From assembly GCF_012689525.1 (NCBI RefSeq), contig NZ_CP051514.1, positions 1,736,001 through 1,800,000 on the forward strand: a stretch of DNA of 64,000 nucleotides, in the 5' to 3' direction. Positions 25,943 through 35,401 of the stretch are shown here, in pieces. Source of the DNA: Paraburkholderia aromaticivorans. GTDB taxonomy: Bacteria > Pseudomonadota > Gammaproteobacteria > Burkholderiales > Burkholderiaceae. The notes below the pieces were generated by a model. That model had not been told where the DNA came from, did no database searches, and saw only the letters and a list, made by a program, of their open reading frames with translations. Every line of letters begins with the position of its first letter. Position 1 is the first letter of the stretch. The position numbers and the translations under genes were made by a program.

Positions 25943-27007
25943 ATGCACTCCAACCTTCCCCGTTGCGTCTATCTGGGCGCCGATGACGTCGTTCGCCTTG
26001 TACAACGCGCCGGTCTGTCGCGCTGTATCGCAGGTATGGCCGAACGCATTGAGCGCGACTTTTTGCGCTGGCTCGATTTCGACAAGAGCGCACGGGTCGC
26101 GTGTCACTCCGAGGACGGCGTGATCGAACTGATGCCGATCGCGGACTCAAAAGAATTTGCCTTCAAATACGTAAACGGACATCCGAAGAACACGCGTCAA
26201 GGCTTGCCCACTGTGATGGCGTTCGGCGTACTGGCCGACGTCGATACGGGCGCGCCGCGCCTGTTGTCTGAATTGACACTGACGACAGCGATCCGCACAG
26301 CTGCAACGTCGGCGCTCGCAGCGCGCAAGCTGGCGCGTCCGGAGTGCCGGGTGATGGCGCTGATCGGAAACGGTGCACAGAGCGAATTTCAGGCAATCGC
26401 TTTCCGCGACCTTCTTGGCATTCACACATTGCGTGTATATGACGTCGATCCGAACGCAACGGCTAAACTCGTCGCCAATCTCGTCGACCAGCGCCTGAAC
26501 GTGATCGTCTGCAGCAGCGCCGCGGAAGCAGCACGAGGCGCGGACATCGTTACGACCGTGACAGCTGATAAAGCCAACGCAACGATCCTCACGTCCGATA
26601 TGGTTGTGCCGGGAATGCACATCAACGCGGTAGGCGGCGATTGTCCGGGGAAAACGGAATTGCACGCGGATATCCTTGCCCGCGCTGATGTCTTCGTCGA
26701 GTACGAACCGCAAACGCGCATCGAGGGCGATATCCAGCAGATGGCGCCGGACTTTCCGGTGACTGAACTGTGGCAGGTCCTATCTGGCAAGGCTGCTGGC
26801 CGCAGGCACGACATTGATGTGACCGTGTTCGATTCGGTTGGCTTCGCTCTGGAGGACCTGTCCGCATTGACATTCATCCGCGATATGGCTGCCGAATTTG
26901 GAATCGGCGACATGGTTGAGCTGATCCCGCAGACATCCGATCCGAAGAATCTGTTCGGCGTGCTCGAGTCGCAATGCGCCGACATCAAGCTCGCTGCGCT
27001 CGCCTGA
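25943..27007 (+). CDS. ocd: Ornithine cyclodeaminase (mu-crystallin family)
   Basis: A 354-residue NAD-dependent enzyme expected to convert L-ornithine to L-proline plus ammonia. The substrate part shows FAFKYVNGHP; TAIRTAATSALAAR follows; and the Rossmann loop is ALIGNGAQSEFQ. The motif GDCPGKTELH with the Asp-bearing DVFVEYEPQTRIEGD is typical of true ornithine cyclodeaminases. AGGAGATAACCC precedes ATG 25943. It converges with an Lrp-type regulator gene that may control it, since Lrp proteins often govern amino acid catabolism. Confidence 0.93.
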   Translation: MHSNLPRCVYLGADDVVRLVQRAGLSRCIAGMAERIERDFLRWLDFDKSARVACHSEDGVIELMPIADSKEFAFKYVNGHPKNTRQGLPTVMAFGVLADVDTGAPRLLSELTLTTAIRTAATSALAARKLARPECRVMALIGNGAQSEFQAIAFRDLLGIHTLRVYDVDPNATAKLVANLVDQRLNVIVCSSAAEAARGADIVTTVTADKANATILTSDMVVPGMHINAVGGDCPGKTELHADILARADVFVEYEPQTRIEGDIQQMAPDFPVTELWQVLSGKAAGRRHDIDVTVFDSVGFALEDLSALTFIRDMAAEFGIGDMVELIPQTSDPKNLFGVLESQCADIKLAALA

Positions 27008-27012
27008 CGCGC

Positions 27013-27048
27013 GATAAGAGCGGCCGTCACAAGGCGGCCGCTCTTATC
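27013..27048. terminator. Bidirectional terminator hairpin between ocd and lrp-like genes
   Basis: A perfect 14-bp stem (GATAAGAGCGGCCG / CGGCCGCTCTTATC) with an 8-nt loop lies between the two convergent genes. The right arm overlaps the stop codon of the Lrp-type gene. Confidence 0.85.
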
Positions 27049-27463
27049 TGTAGCTTTTCAGCAGGATGCTCGTTTCGGTGTGCCGGATGCCTTTGATGAG
27101 GCGAACGCGTTCAAGCACTTTCGACAGTTCTACCGGTGAACTTGCGCGCAGTTCCGCCCACAGATCCCAGCGGCCATTCGTGTCGTGCAATGCGACGGCC
27201 CCGGGTTCGCCGAGCAGACTCGCAATCACTTCGCGGGTCTGATTGCCTTCCACCTGGACGCCCATCCACGCGCGGATTTCGTCGGGCGCAGCTTCGGGAC
27301 GAAGCTTCACGGTATAACCGACAATCACCTGGGCGCCTTCAAGGCGGCGCAGCCGGTGCGTGATCGTGCCGCGTGCGACCCGCAGCTTTGCCGCGAGCGT
27401 CGCCACGCTGGTACGCGCGTCTGCACGTAGCAAGGCAATTAGTTTCTGGTCGATGTCATCCAT
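27044..27463 (-). CDS. Lrp/AsnC family regulator
   Basis: A 139-residue regulator. Residues of about 1-55 form the AsnC helix-turn-helix (DDIDQKLIALLRADARTS, GTITHRLRRLE), and residues of about 60-139 the RAM ligand domain (GYTVKLRPEA, VIASLLGEPGAVALHDTNGRWD). It likely senses an amino acid. It sits between ocd (convergent) and the M20 amidohydrolase (same strand), so either or both could be targets. Confidence 0.92.
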   Translation of the reverse strand: MDDIDQKLIALLRADARTSVATLAAKLRVARGTITHRLRRLEGAQVIVGYTVKLRPEAAPDEIRAWMGVQVEGNQTREVIASLLGEPGAVALHDTNGRWDLWAELRASSPVELSKVLERVRLIKGIRHTETSILLKSYR

Positions 27464-27522
27464 AGCTTTTCAGGGTGCGCGGGTGAACACCACCCAGGTG
27501 CGCACCGTCTTTCCTCAGTCGC

Positions 27523-28695
27523 TCAGTTGTTCAGATAACGTTCGGCAAGCAGTGCCCAATAGGCGCCGCCGATGGCGACGTTATCATCGTTAAAGTCATA
27601 GCCGGGGTTATGGACCATGCAGCCACCGTCGCCCGCACCATTGCCAATCAGAAGATAGCTGCCGGGGCGATGTTCCAGCATGACCGCGAAGTCTTCACTG
27701 CCCGTCAGTGCTGGGCCTTGCGGCGTGATGTGTTCCGTGCCCAGTAGTTCGATCCCGACGTTTCGCGCGAAGGCGGTTTCGTCGGCCGAATTGACGAGTA
27801 CCGGATAGTCGCGCTTATAGCGCACTTCGGCGTCTACACCGAAGCTCCCGGCTTGTGCGCTGACGAGAGCGCATATCCGCGTTTCCAGCAGATCGCGCAC
27901 ACCGCGATCGAGTGCCCGCACACTTAGCTCGAGTTGTGCGCTGTCGGGGATCACATTGTTGGCTTTGCCTGCGTTCAATGCGCCGACGGTGATGACCGCC
28001 GTCTCTTGCGGGTCGACGTTGCGCGACACGATGGTCTGCAACGCCATCACGATGCTGGACGCGGCGACAATCGGGTCCGATGCGCGATGCGGCATCGCGC
28101 CGTGTCCGCCGCGACCCGTGAGGATGATCGTGACGTCGTCGCTCGATGCCATCGTGGGACCTTCCCGAAATACCAGATGCCCTTGCGTAATGCCGGGCAT
28201 GTTATGCATCGCGAACACGGCGTCGCATGGGAATCGATCGAATAGCCCTTCTTCGATCATGATTCTGGCACCGCCGGGATGCTCCTCGGCGGGCTGGAAT
28301 ATCAAGTGCAGCGTCCCGGAAAATCGGCCTTCTTTGGCAAGATAATGTGCGGCGGCCATCAGCATGGCGGTGTGACCGTCGTGGCCACATGCGTGCATCA
28401 CTCCATCGTTCACGCTTTGCCAGGGCATGCCGGTGGCCTCGTGAATTGGCAGCGCGTCGAGATCGGCACGCAGCCCGAGACGCTTATGCCCGTCACCGCG
28501 TTTTAGGGTGGCAACGAGGCCCGTCTGTGCAATGCCGCGTGTGACATGGTAGCCGTAGCGGGTCAACTGTCCTGCGATCAGATCGGACGTACGAGTTTCG
28601 GCGAGACCCAACTCAGGGTGACGATGCAGATCGCGGCGCAGTGCAATGAACTGTGAGGCCTGTTCGCGCAGCGCCTCGATAAGTGGATGAGTCAT
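27523..28695 (-). CDS. M20 family amidohydrolase (hippurate hydrolase/aminoacylase type)
   Basis: A 390-residue metal-dependent hydrolase that cleaves N-acyl amino acids. Metal-binding motifs are intact: MHACGHDGHTAML, the catalytic base in QPAEEHPGG, and AMHNMPG. The dimerisation domain (TGRGGHGAMPHRASDP) is also present. It is the last of a same-strand set (LysR, MFS, porin, amidase, M20), so it may process the product of the amidase. The exact acyl amino acid is not determinable. Confidence 0.93.
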   Translation of the reverse strand: MTHPLIEALREQASQFIALRRDLHRHPELGLAETRTSDLIAGQLTRYGYHVTRGIAQTGLVATLKRGDGHKRLGLRADLDALPIHEATGMPWQSVNDGVMHACGHDGHTAMLMAAAHYLAKEGRFSGTLHLIFQPAEEHPGGARIMIEEGLFDRFPCDAVFAMHNMPGITQGHLVFREGPTMASSDDVTIILTGRGGHGAMPHRASDPIVAASSIVMALQTIVSRNVDPQETAVITVGALNAGKANNVIPDSAQLELSVRALDRGVRDLLETRICALVSAQAGSFGVDAEVRYKRDYPVLVNSADETAFARNVGIELLGTEHITPQGPALTGSEDFAVMLEHRPGSYLLIGNGAGDGGCMVHNPGYDFNDDNVAIGGAYWALLAERYLNN

Positions 28696-28784
28696 GTGAA
28701 CAGATCGGGTCGGGTGAGGTCAAATCGACAGCGATGCCAGGCGTCCGCAACCGGCCGCACGCCCAACAAACGCTGCCCGGGAAA

Positions 28785-30221
28785 TCAGAAAGCGAACGGC
28801 ATCTGCGCGCGTTGCTCGATTGCCTCGCCAGCGGCGAGGCAGAGGTCTTCGCGGAACGCGCCCGCGACAAGTTGCACGCCGACGGGCACGCCATCGTGTA
28901 CGCCTGTCGGCACACTCACGCCAGGGAAATTCAGTGCCGCAACGAGCTTGAGTGGTAACTGCGCATCGAGAATGCGGGACATCGTGTCGTCACCTTCCTG
29001 ATCCAGACCCCAGCGAAACGGCGTGTCGAGCGACGTCGGCATGAGGACGACCGGATACTGCTCGAAGAACGCATTCCATTTGCGACGCAGCCGATCACGC
29101 CGCGCCAGGCCTTGCACATAGGTTTCAAGCGAGGTGTCGGTGCCGAACCGGGCCAGCATGCCGCGCAGGGCCTGCCGCGCGCCATCGTCCCCGTATGTGT
29201 CGATGGCATCTGCGAAGCCTGTCGATATCTCAGTCATCGCGATTGTCATCCAGATGTCGAAGCCTTCACGCATCTCGGGCGGGGCTACGCGTTCGACCAC
29301 ATAGCCGGCCTCCGTCAGCCAGCGTGCGGACTGCTGCAACGCTTCGTACACCTTTGGGTCGATAGGCAGGCCGTCGATTTCGTCGACGAGCGCGACCTTG
29401 ATGGGACCGGTGATAGCCGGGCCGGCAAGCGGTGCGGGCACCCAGTTCGGATCGCGGCCGTCTGCGACGGACATCGCCGCGAGGCTGATGCGCAGATCCT
29501 GCACCGACCTGGCTATCGGACCTTGAACGGCAAAACATTGAGCGGCGAACGTTCGCAGTTCGCCGGAACTTGGCGTGAACGACGGAATGCGGCCGGCGGT
29601 CGGACGCAGCCCCACGACGCCGCACGCGTAGGCGGGATAGCGCACCGAACCGGCCAGATCGTTGCCGTGTGCCATGGGACACATGCCAGCGGCCACTGCC
29701 GCCGAGGCGCCACCCGATGAGCCGCCTGGCGTGATGTCGTCACGCCACGGGTTCAGCGTGCGACCGTGCAGAGCGTTCTCGGTGAACCAACGCATCGAGA
29801 ATGCCGGCGTGTTCGTTCGTCCAACGATCACCGCGCCCGCATTCAGCAGATTTGCAACGACCGGACTGTGCGTCTGCGCAAGCAGGTCACGTTTGGCGAC
29901 GACGCCATGCGTCGTCGGTTCGCCTGTTACGTCAACATTGCACTTTACGGTGATCGGTACGCCATGCAGCGTGCCCAGCGTTGCACCGGCAGCGCGTTGT
30001 GCATCGGCCTGATCGGCGGCGAGCAAGGCTGAATCGCGATTGATGTGCGTCAGCGCGTTGATGCGTGGATTTTCTGCGTCGATGCGCGCGAGACAACTTG
30101 TTACCGCCTCGCGGCTTGAGATCGTGCCGCGGGCGATTGCCTGCGCGATCTGCCACGCGTCCCAGCGCCAGAGGTCGGTCGGCAGGGTGGTTTCTGCGAT
30201 TCCGGATTGCATGCTTCCCAT
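28785..30221 (-). CDS. Amidase signature family amidase
   Basis: A 478-residue amidase with the Ser-cisSer-Lys triad: Lys93 (GVPITVKCNVDV), Ser168/169 in TPGGSSGGASAAVAAGM, and Ser192 in NDLAGSVRYPA. Such enzymes hydrolyse amides to acid plus ammonia in the cytoplasm. ATG 30221 has GAGGATC upstream. It lies between a porin and an M20 hydrolase on the same strand with short gaps (77 and 89 bp). That suggests a pathway that imports an amide or N-acyl amino acid and degrades it in two hydrolytic steps. Confidence 0.93.
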   Translation of the reverse strand: MGSMQSGIAETTLPTDLWRWDAWQIAQAIARGTISSREAVTSCLARIDAENPRINALTHINRDSALLAADQADAQRAAGATLGTLHGVPITVKCNVDVTGEPTTHGVVAKRDLLAQTHSPVVANLLNAGAVIVGRTNTPAFSMRWFTENALHGRTLNPWRDDITPGGSSGGASAAVAAGMCPMAHGNDLAGSVRYPAYACGVVGLRPTAGRIPSFTPSSGELRTFAAQCFAVQGPIARSVQDLRISLAAMSVADGRDPNWVPAPLAGPAITGPIKVALVDEIDGLPIDPKVYEALQQSARWLTEAGYVVERVAPPEMREGFDIWMTIAMTEISTGFADAIDTYGDDGARQALRGMLARFGTDTSLETYVQGLARRDRLRRKWNAFFEQYPVVLMPTSLDTPFRWGLDQEGDDTMSRILDAQLPLKLVAALNFPGVSVPTGVHDGVPVGVQLVAGAFREDLCLAAGEAIEQRAQMPFAF

Positions 30222-30298
30222 CTTGAGATCCTCGAAAAAGACATATGCCCGCCGTCATCTGACGTCGGGCATACCGGCAAACGCGCGCCGGCAGCGCC

Positions 30299-31378
30299 TT
30301 AAAACAGATGACGGATGCCCACGCGCGACACGAACTGATGGTCGGTCGAAGACGGCGCAGTCAGCGCGATCGATGCGACCGTGCCCGGACCGCTCGCCTT
30401 TTGCGCGTCGAGATCGATGTACACGTCGGTACGCTTGGAGAGCAGGTAGTCAAAACCCACGGTTGCCGTGTACCAGCGCGACGCCTCGAAGCGGTCGAAC
30501 GACACCTTGCCCGCAAAAACCACGTCGGGCCGGACATGCCAGTCGCCGCCCAGATGCAGCACCTGGTCGGTCGCGGTGCGGCCGGCGAGTTTCAGATGAG
30601 TGTTCGTGTAAAGCGCAGCGGCACTCCACGCTCCGTATGCGTAGTTCGCGCCGATGCCGAGGATGCGCTGGTTGTCGACGACCAGCGTGGTGGTCGGTGT
30701 GACGGCTCGGCCCAGCACCGTCGCTGCGCCCGTCAGACCTGCAAAGACGGGCGCCTGGTTGATGTCGGTCAGCACCGCGCCAGCGGAAAATCCATCGTAT
30801 GCGTACTGGACGTTTGCGCTGATCGCGCGGCCGAGATTGGTCGACAGGTTGCCCGAGTTCTGCCCGAATGCGTACATCACGCCACCCGTGAAGCCTCCGA
30901 ACGTCGCACTCTTGAATTGCACCGCGTTGTTCAGGCGTTCGCCGGACACACGATCCAGGTCCGCGTTCTGTACGCCGAACAGTCCGCAGTTCAGACACGG
31001 CAGATAGTGTTCCAGCAGCACCGTGTAGTCGTACTGGCGACCCATCGCTAGCTCCCCGATCGATCGGTCACCGATGCCCACGTAAGCCTGCTTGCCAAAC
31101 ATCAGGCCACCCTGGCCGAGCGCGCCAGTGTTCGCCGAGAAGCCGTTTTCGAGCTTGAAGAATGTGCGCAACCCGCCGCCGAGGTCTTCCGAACCGCTAA
31201 AGCCGAGCGAATTCGATTTGTTGATGCCGTCCTGCATCTTCACTAGCGAGTGGCCGCCGTAGTTGTTCACGTAGGTCAGCCCGTTGTCGATACTGCCGAA
31301 CAGCGTCACTGAAGATTGAGCCCAGGCGGTCGGGCATAAGACAGGTAGCACTAACGTCGCTGCAATAAGGCGCTTCAA
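30299..31378 (-). CDS. Outer-membrane porin, probably substrate-linked
   Basis: A 359-residue porin. The signal peptide ends TAWA at about 20, then QSSVTLFGSIDNG. It has regular beta-strands, a SGSEDLGGGLRTFFKLENGF segment, and the terminal Phe (RVGIRHLF). An unusual Cys pair occurs in YLPCLNCGLF. It lies within the amidase/MFS set on the same strand and may be the entry channel for its substrate. A hairpin at 30244-30273 between this gene and the amidase could lower read-through. Confidence 0.93.
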   Translation of the reverse strand: MKRLIAATLVLPVLCPTAWAQSSVTLFGSIDNGLTYVNNYGGHSLVKMQDGINKSNSLGFSGSEDLGGGLRTFFKLENGFSANTGALGQGGLMFGKQAYVGIGDRSIGELAMGRQYDYTVLLEHYLPCLNCGLFGVQNADLDRVSGERLNNAVQFKSATFGGFTGGVMYAFGQNSGNLSTNLGRAISANVQYAYDGFSAGAVLTDINQAPVFAGLTGAATVLGRAVTPTTTLVVDNQRILGIGANYAYGAWSAAALYTNTHLKLAGRTATDQVLHLGGDWHVRPDVVFAGKVSFDRFEASRWYTATVGFDYLLSKRTDVYIDLDAQKASGPGTVASIALTAPSSTDHQFVSRVGIRHLF

Positions 31379-31509
31379 GAATTGTCTCCAGTGTTGTTGA
31401 TGCGAGCTGGCGCAATCGTCGGCACGAAGCCGAGCCGGTCGGCCGGCTTTGGGCCGGCAACCTTCATTGCGAAACGGGTGTAGTCAAAAAACCGGGGGGT
31501 GTCTGTCGC

Positions 31510-32838
31510 TCAGGCGTGCTGGCGGGAGTGCTGCGCAAGTGATTCGCGCTGGGTCATCACCAACACACCGGTAATTCCCAGGACGACGCTCGCGGCGATG
31601 TACCAGGCGGGAGCGAGCCGGTCACCCGTAACCCTTGTGAGCCAGGTGTTGATCAACGGCGCAAGACCGCCGAAACACATCGCGCCGAGGTTGTAGACGA
31701 TCGCCATGCCGGTCGAGCGGATTTGCACTGGAAAGGCTTCAGCGAGTGCTGCCGCTGACGGTCCCCAGAAGAAGCTCATGAGAAACGCCGAAATCAGTTC
31801 GAAGCGGATCAGGCTGGATCCGCCCGGTGTGTGAATCAGCGACGCGAGCAATGGGTAGGCGAGCACGCCGTAAAGCAGCATCCCGGGTACCATCACCCGG
31901 CGGCGGCCATATCGGTCGGCGAGGTAACCGGTGATGGGACACATCACAAGCAGCACGAGTGCACCGACGAGCATGCCAAGTTGGCCCGTGCCCGCGTCGA
32001 TGCCGAGTTGTCCGCTGGCAAACAGCGGAATGTAGATGAGTCCGACATACGACGAAGCGGTGCAGACCGCGACAATGCCCAGGGTCCCGAGCATTTGCCG
32101 GGGATAGCATCGCACGATGCCGACTAACGATAGTCGGTCGCGTGGTGTATGTCGCTTCTGCTTGATGAACGCAGCGAATTCTGGCGACTCATCGACGCGC
32201 GAGCGGATGTAGTAGCCAATTGGGCCGATCAGCGAGCCGAACAGGAACGGCAGACGCCAGCCCCACTCGTGCAGCGATGTGGTCGTCAGATTGTGCAGTA
32301 ACAGATAGGCGACGGCGCCGCCAAGAGCGAATGACAACGCCTGCGAACACGCCTGGAAGCTGCCAATCAGATTGCGCTGTCCCAGTGGGGAATATTCGAG
32401 CAGCATCGCGGTGGCGCTGGCGAATTCGCCCCCAGCCGAAAAACCCTGCAGCATGCGTGCAAACACGATCAGAGCCGACGCAGCGATTCCGATAGTCGCG
32501 TAAGTCGGCGTGAGGCCGATTAGCAGCGTGCCCGCCGACATCATCATGATGATTGCTGACAGCGCGGCCTTGCGGCCCGCGCGGTCAGCGTACATGCCCA
32601 GCAGCACGCCCCCAAAAGGCCGGACCACAAACGCGATCCCGAATGTTGCGAACGCGACCATCAGCATCGCCGGACCGCTTTGCGGCGGGAACATCAGCCT
32701 CGAAATGATGATCGAGAAACTGCTGAAGATGCCGAAATCGAACCATTCCAGCCCATTGCCGATTACCGATGAAACGATCGCACGGCGGCGAGCGCCCGGT
32801 GCGATGGTCAGTGCTGGAGATATCTCTTGCGTTGCCAT
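31510..32838 (-). CDS. MFS transporter, metabolite:H+ symporter (MHS) type
   Basis: A 442-residue inner-membrane protein with about 12 transmembrane helices. The loop motif between helices 2 and 3 (MYADRAGRKAAL) and its repeat GYLADRYGRRRVM are present. The opening IVSSVIGNGLEWFDFGIFS is typical of MHS members such as ProP or KgtP that import small organic acids or zwitterions. ATG 32838, with GAGG upstream, is preferred over 32868. It is the first gene after the LysR gene and likely imports the substrate of the amidase pathway. Confidence 0.93.
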   Translation of the reverse strand: MATQEISPALTIAPGARRRAIVSSVIGNGLEWFDFGIFSSFSIIISRLMFPPQSGPAMLMVAFATFGIAFVVRPFGGVLLGMYADRAGRKAALSAIIMMMSAGTLLIGLTPTYATIGIAASALIVFARMLQGFSAGGEFASATAMLLEYSPLGQRNLIGSFQACSQALSFALGGAVAYLLLHNLTTTSLHEWGWRLPFLFGSLIGPIGYYIRSRVDESPEFAAFIKQKRHTPRDRLSLVGIVRCYPRQMLGTLGIVAVCTASSYVGLIYIPLFASGQLGIDAGTGQLGMLVGALVLLVMCPITGYLADRYGRRRVMVPGMLLYGVLAYPLLASLIHTPGGSSLIRFELISAFLMSFFWGPSAAALAEAFPVQIRSTGMAIVYNLGAMCFGGLAPLINTWLTRVTGDRLAPAWYIAASVVLGITGVLVMTQRESLAQHSRQHA

Positions 32839-32967
32839 TGGCGCCTCGTGACAGAAAATTCGGTTCATTCAGGAACCAGTGTCACGATCGTAGAGTGACC
32901 GGGCGGGCGGTCATAGCCAACGAAACAATTTGGTGTAATGTTTTACTTTACACGTCGGCGCCGCCGT

Positions 32968-33924
32968 TCAGTCGGGTTCGACAAATTCGACTGACGTCAT
33001 CATCCGGCGAATGGCTGGCTCGGTGCTATCACGGCAGGCTTTGCCGGCTTCGATAAAGCATTCCACCATCAGTTGCGCTGTGGCGCTTGGGGTATCTCCG
33101 CGTCGCATGACAAGGCTGGTTGTCATCTCGGGTAGTTCGTCCTGGATGGGCAACGCGGCCATCCGCATGCGTAACAGCGGCGATTCAACCAGCGGCCACG
33201 GGCAGACGGTCAGCATGTCGCTGCCTTCCATCATCGCAATCGAAACCAGCGTGGAGCGCGCGTAGTGCACCTGGTCGGGCTTTAGCGCGAGACCATGACG
33301 TGCCAGCATGTTGCTGTGCCTCTGCTCGTGCATGTCTTCGCGCATCGTCATGACCCAGCTCTGATCCGCGAGGTCCCGAAGCGAAGTGCAACTGGAAAAC
33401 GGGTGACCAATGCGTCCGACGACCGCCAACCCACAGGAAAACAGGTCGCGTGAAATGAAGTTGGCGCTCTGGGCTTTGGGCGGCGCGAGGCCGATCGAAA
33501 AATCAAGCGTCCCGTCTCGCAGACCGGCATGCGAGGTGCCGATTGCCTCTGTGAAATCGAGGCGCACATCGGCGCGCAGGCGTTGGAAATCGGCGAGTGC
33601 TCGCGGCAAGATGGTCTGCGTTATCCAGGGCGTGACGCCGACCGTCACGGCCCCGCCTTTCAGGCCACGAATCTGCTCGATCTCTTCTTCCGCGCGATCG
33701 ATCTGCGCGAGGATCAACCGCGCGTGGGCCAGCAGCCTGCGGCCAGCATAAGTTAGCGCCACGCCCTGCGGCTGGCGGGTAAAGAGTGGAGCACCCGTGT
33801 GTCGCTCCAGTTCGCGGAGGGCGAGGCTAACGGCTGTAGCGGACAGTCCGAGTTCTTCGGCCGCCGCGCGCATGCTGCCTTTTTCTGCAACGTAAGCAAA
33901 GCATCGCAAATGCTGAATCTTCAT
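32968..33924 (-). CDS. LysR family regulator
   Basis: A 318-residue LysR protein. The N-terminal helix-turn-helix (MKIQHLRCFAYVAEKGSMRAA, SATAVSLALRELE) and a periplasmic-binding-protein-like effector domain from about residue 90 are clear. ATG 33924 is the normal family start. It lies upstream of the MFS gene on the same strand (130 bp gap), so it may regulate the MFS-porin-amidase-M20 set, though LysR genes are more often divergent from targets. Confidence 0.92.
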   Translation of the reverse strand: MKIQHLRCFAYVAEKGSMRAAAEELGLSATAVSLALRELERHTGAPLFTRQPQGVALTYAGRRLLAHARLILAQIDRAEEEIEQIRGLKGGAVTVGVTPWITQTILPRALADFQRLRADVRLDFTEAIGTSHAGLRDGTLDFSIGLAPPKAQSANFISRDLFSCGLAVVGRIGHPFSSCTSLRDLADQSWVMTMREDMHEQRHSNMLARHGLALKPDQVHYARSTLVSIAMMEGSDMLTVCPWPLVESPLLRMRMAALPIQDELPEMTTSLVMRRGDTPSATAQLMVECFIEAGKACRDSTEPAIRRMMTSVEFVEPD

Positions 33925-34895
33925 CGAACGGCTTCGCTTGGTAACGGTATCGTACGCAGGATGATAGCGGGAACCGAGCGTCAATGACCCAGGTACGAGC
34001 GGGGGGACTGGCGATGCCCCATGTGACGACTGATGACGGTCGCTTTCACATCGGACAGCGGTCAGTCACAGATTTGGTTCAGACGAAGGCAGCGGGTCGG
34101 GAGTGTGAGTTCGCTAATGCAGGAAGCTGTCATCCGGCTGCTGGATGCCGCCACCGTCAGCAACCCGTCGCATTCCTGACGTAGAACGCAGCCCGTCCCA
34201 ATGTCGGCAAAGGCCGATGACTCGCCCTTGGTCGGTGGTGTGCAATGACCGCTGCACTCCGATACCCACGTCTGTGCGCGCATCGGCTTGGTCGCTTTCG
34301 TTGACTTCTTTTGCCGCTTGCTGTCCCCTTGCTCTTGCCATGAAGGTCACCGGGCACAAGGCAGTCAGCAGGCTCTGTCGGCAACAACAAGGCTCGCATT
34401 TCGCTTTCTCGCAAAAAATTGAGTGCCTGCACTTTCGCTGCCAAGCTCCACATCGATTCGTAAGGCGCGGGACACTCTGAATCCCACGTGAGACGCAATT
34501 CCGAATTTGTCATGTTTTATCCAACGAAATCGGCGGATATACAGTGCGTTCGACTCGCTTCTCTTCTTTTTCGTCGTCTTCAGACCTGAAGGAGGCGTCA
34601 CTTGTTAACCAAGGCCTTACTTCTCCCGCATTACACCGGCACCCGCATCGGGCGCTATCATCGGAATTCATTCAGCGTTGCACTAGGAGCCTGGCTGAAA
34701 AGGTGCAAAATCACCTCGTAGGTTGCCCTTGGGAACAGCTTTCTGCAAACCTCCTGAAGGAAGCATGTTCTCGACGCCCTGCCAGCCGCACTTCGAATTG
34801 GCCACGCGTGGGAATAAAAACCATGCAAGCCGACGGCAACGACACCCCGATGGCCGGACTAGATCAGTCGGATGCCACTATCCGCCAAGCGCAAC
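33925..34895. other. Intergenic, no gene recognised
   Basis: About 970 bp upstream of the toxin-antitoxin pair. Reverse-strand frames (for example 34157-34513 and 34365-34601) look like translated intergenic repeat. It may be the scar of an earlier insertion. Confidence 0.45.
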
Positions 34896-34934
34896 TTCGG
34901 CAAAATGCCTATAATGAGTGAGCATTTTGCCGAA
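34896..34934. promoter_or_regulatory. Palindromic operator overlapping the promoter of the toxin-antitoxin operon
   Basis: Perfect 13-bp arms TTCGGCAAAATGC (34896-34908) and GCATTTTGCCGAA (34922-34934) enclose a 13-bp centre that contains a consensus -10 box TATAAT (34910-34915). The antitoxin ATG is 11 bp past the right arm, with CGGAG as ribosome site. This is the expected form of an autoregulatory site for the Xre-type antitoxin. No strong -35 box is visible. Confidence 0.88.
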
Positions 34935-34945
34935 ACGGAGCTGTC

Positions 34946-35401
34946 ATGACCACAATTGCCTTCGTGCCCACCGGAGCCGGCAATCCGCGCCGGGCGGAAC
35001 TGACGATGCTCGGGCAGTTGCTTGACGCGCGCATTCGCAACGAGACCGATCTCGCCGAGTTGGCTAGCGAGCGCGTGGCCGTTGAAGTGATCGACCGCTT
35101 GACGGCTCAGGGACTGAAGGCGGATGAACTCGCATTCATCATCCCACGTCGCACCCTAACTCATAGGCGTCAGCAGCACGAACGTCTCTCAACCGACGAA
35201 TCCGACCGGGCGATTCGTCTGGCGCGCATCCTGGCACAGGCGGCGGCGGTCTTCGGAAACACTGCAAAAGCGATGCACTGGCTGCGAAACCCGCAGAAGC
35301 GCTTCACAGGCCGCAGTGCCCTTGAGATGGCCAGCACCGAACACGGGGCGCGTCTGGTTGAAGACGCATTGATCCAGATCGACGAAGGATACTTCGCCTG
35401 A
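34946..35401 (+). CDS. Xre/MbcA/ParS-type antitoxin of a RES toxin system
   Basis: A 151-residue protein. Residues of about 20-85 resemble the Xre-like DNA-binding region, and residues of about 90-150 the DUF2384/MbcA-ParS toxin-binding domain (RAIRLARILAQAAAVFGN, AMHWLRNPQKRF, SALEMASTEHGARLVEDALIQIDEGYFA). Antitoxins of this type neutralise RES-domain toxins and repress their own promoter, here through the palindrome just upstream. It overlaps the toxin start by one base (ATGA-type junction). Confidence 0.92.
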   Translation: MTTIAFVPTGAGNPRRAELTMLGQLLDARIRNETDLAELASERVAVEVIDRLTAQGLKADELAFIIPRRTLTHRRQQHERLSTDESDRAIRLARILAQAAAVFGNTAKAMHWLRNPQKRFTGRSALEMASTEHGARLVEDALIQIDEGYFA

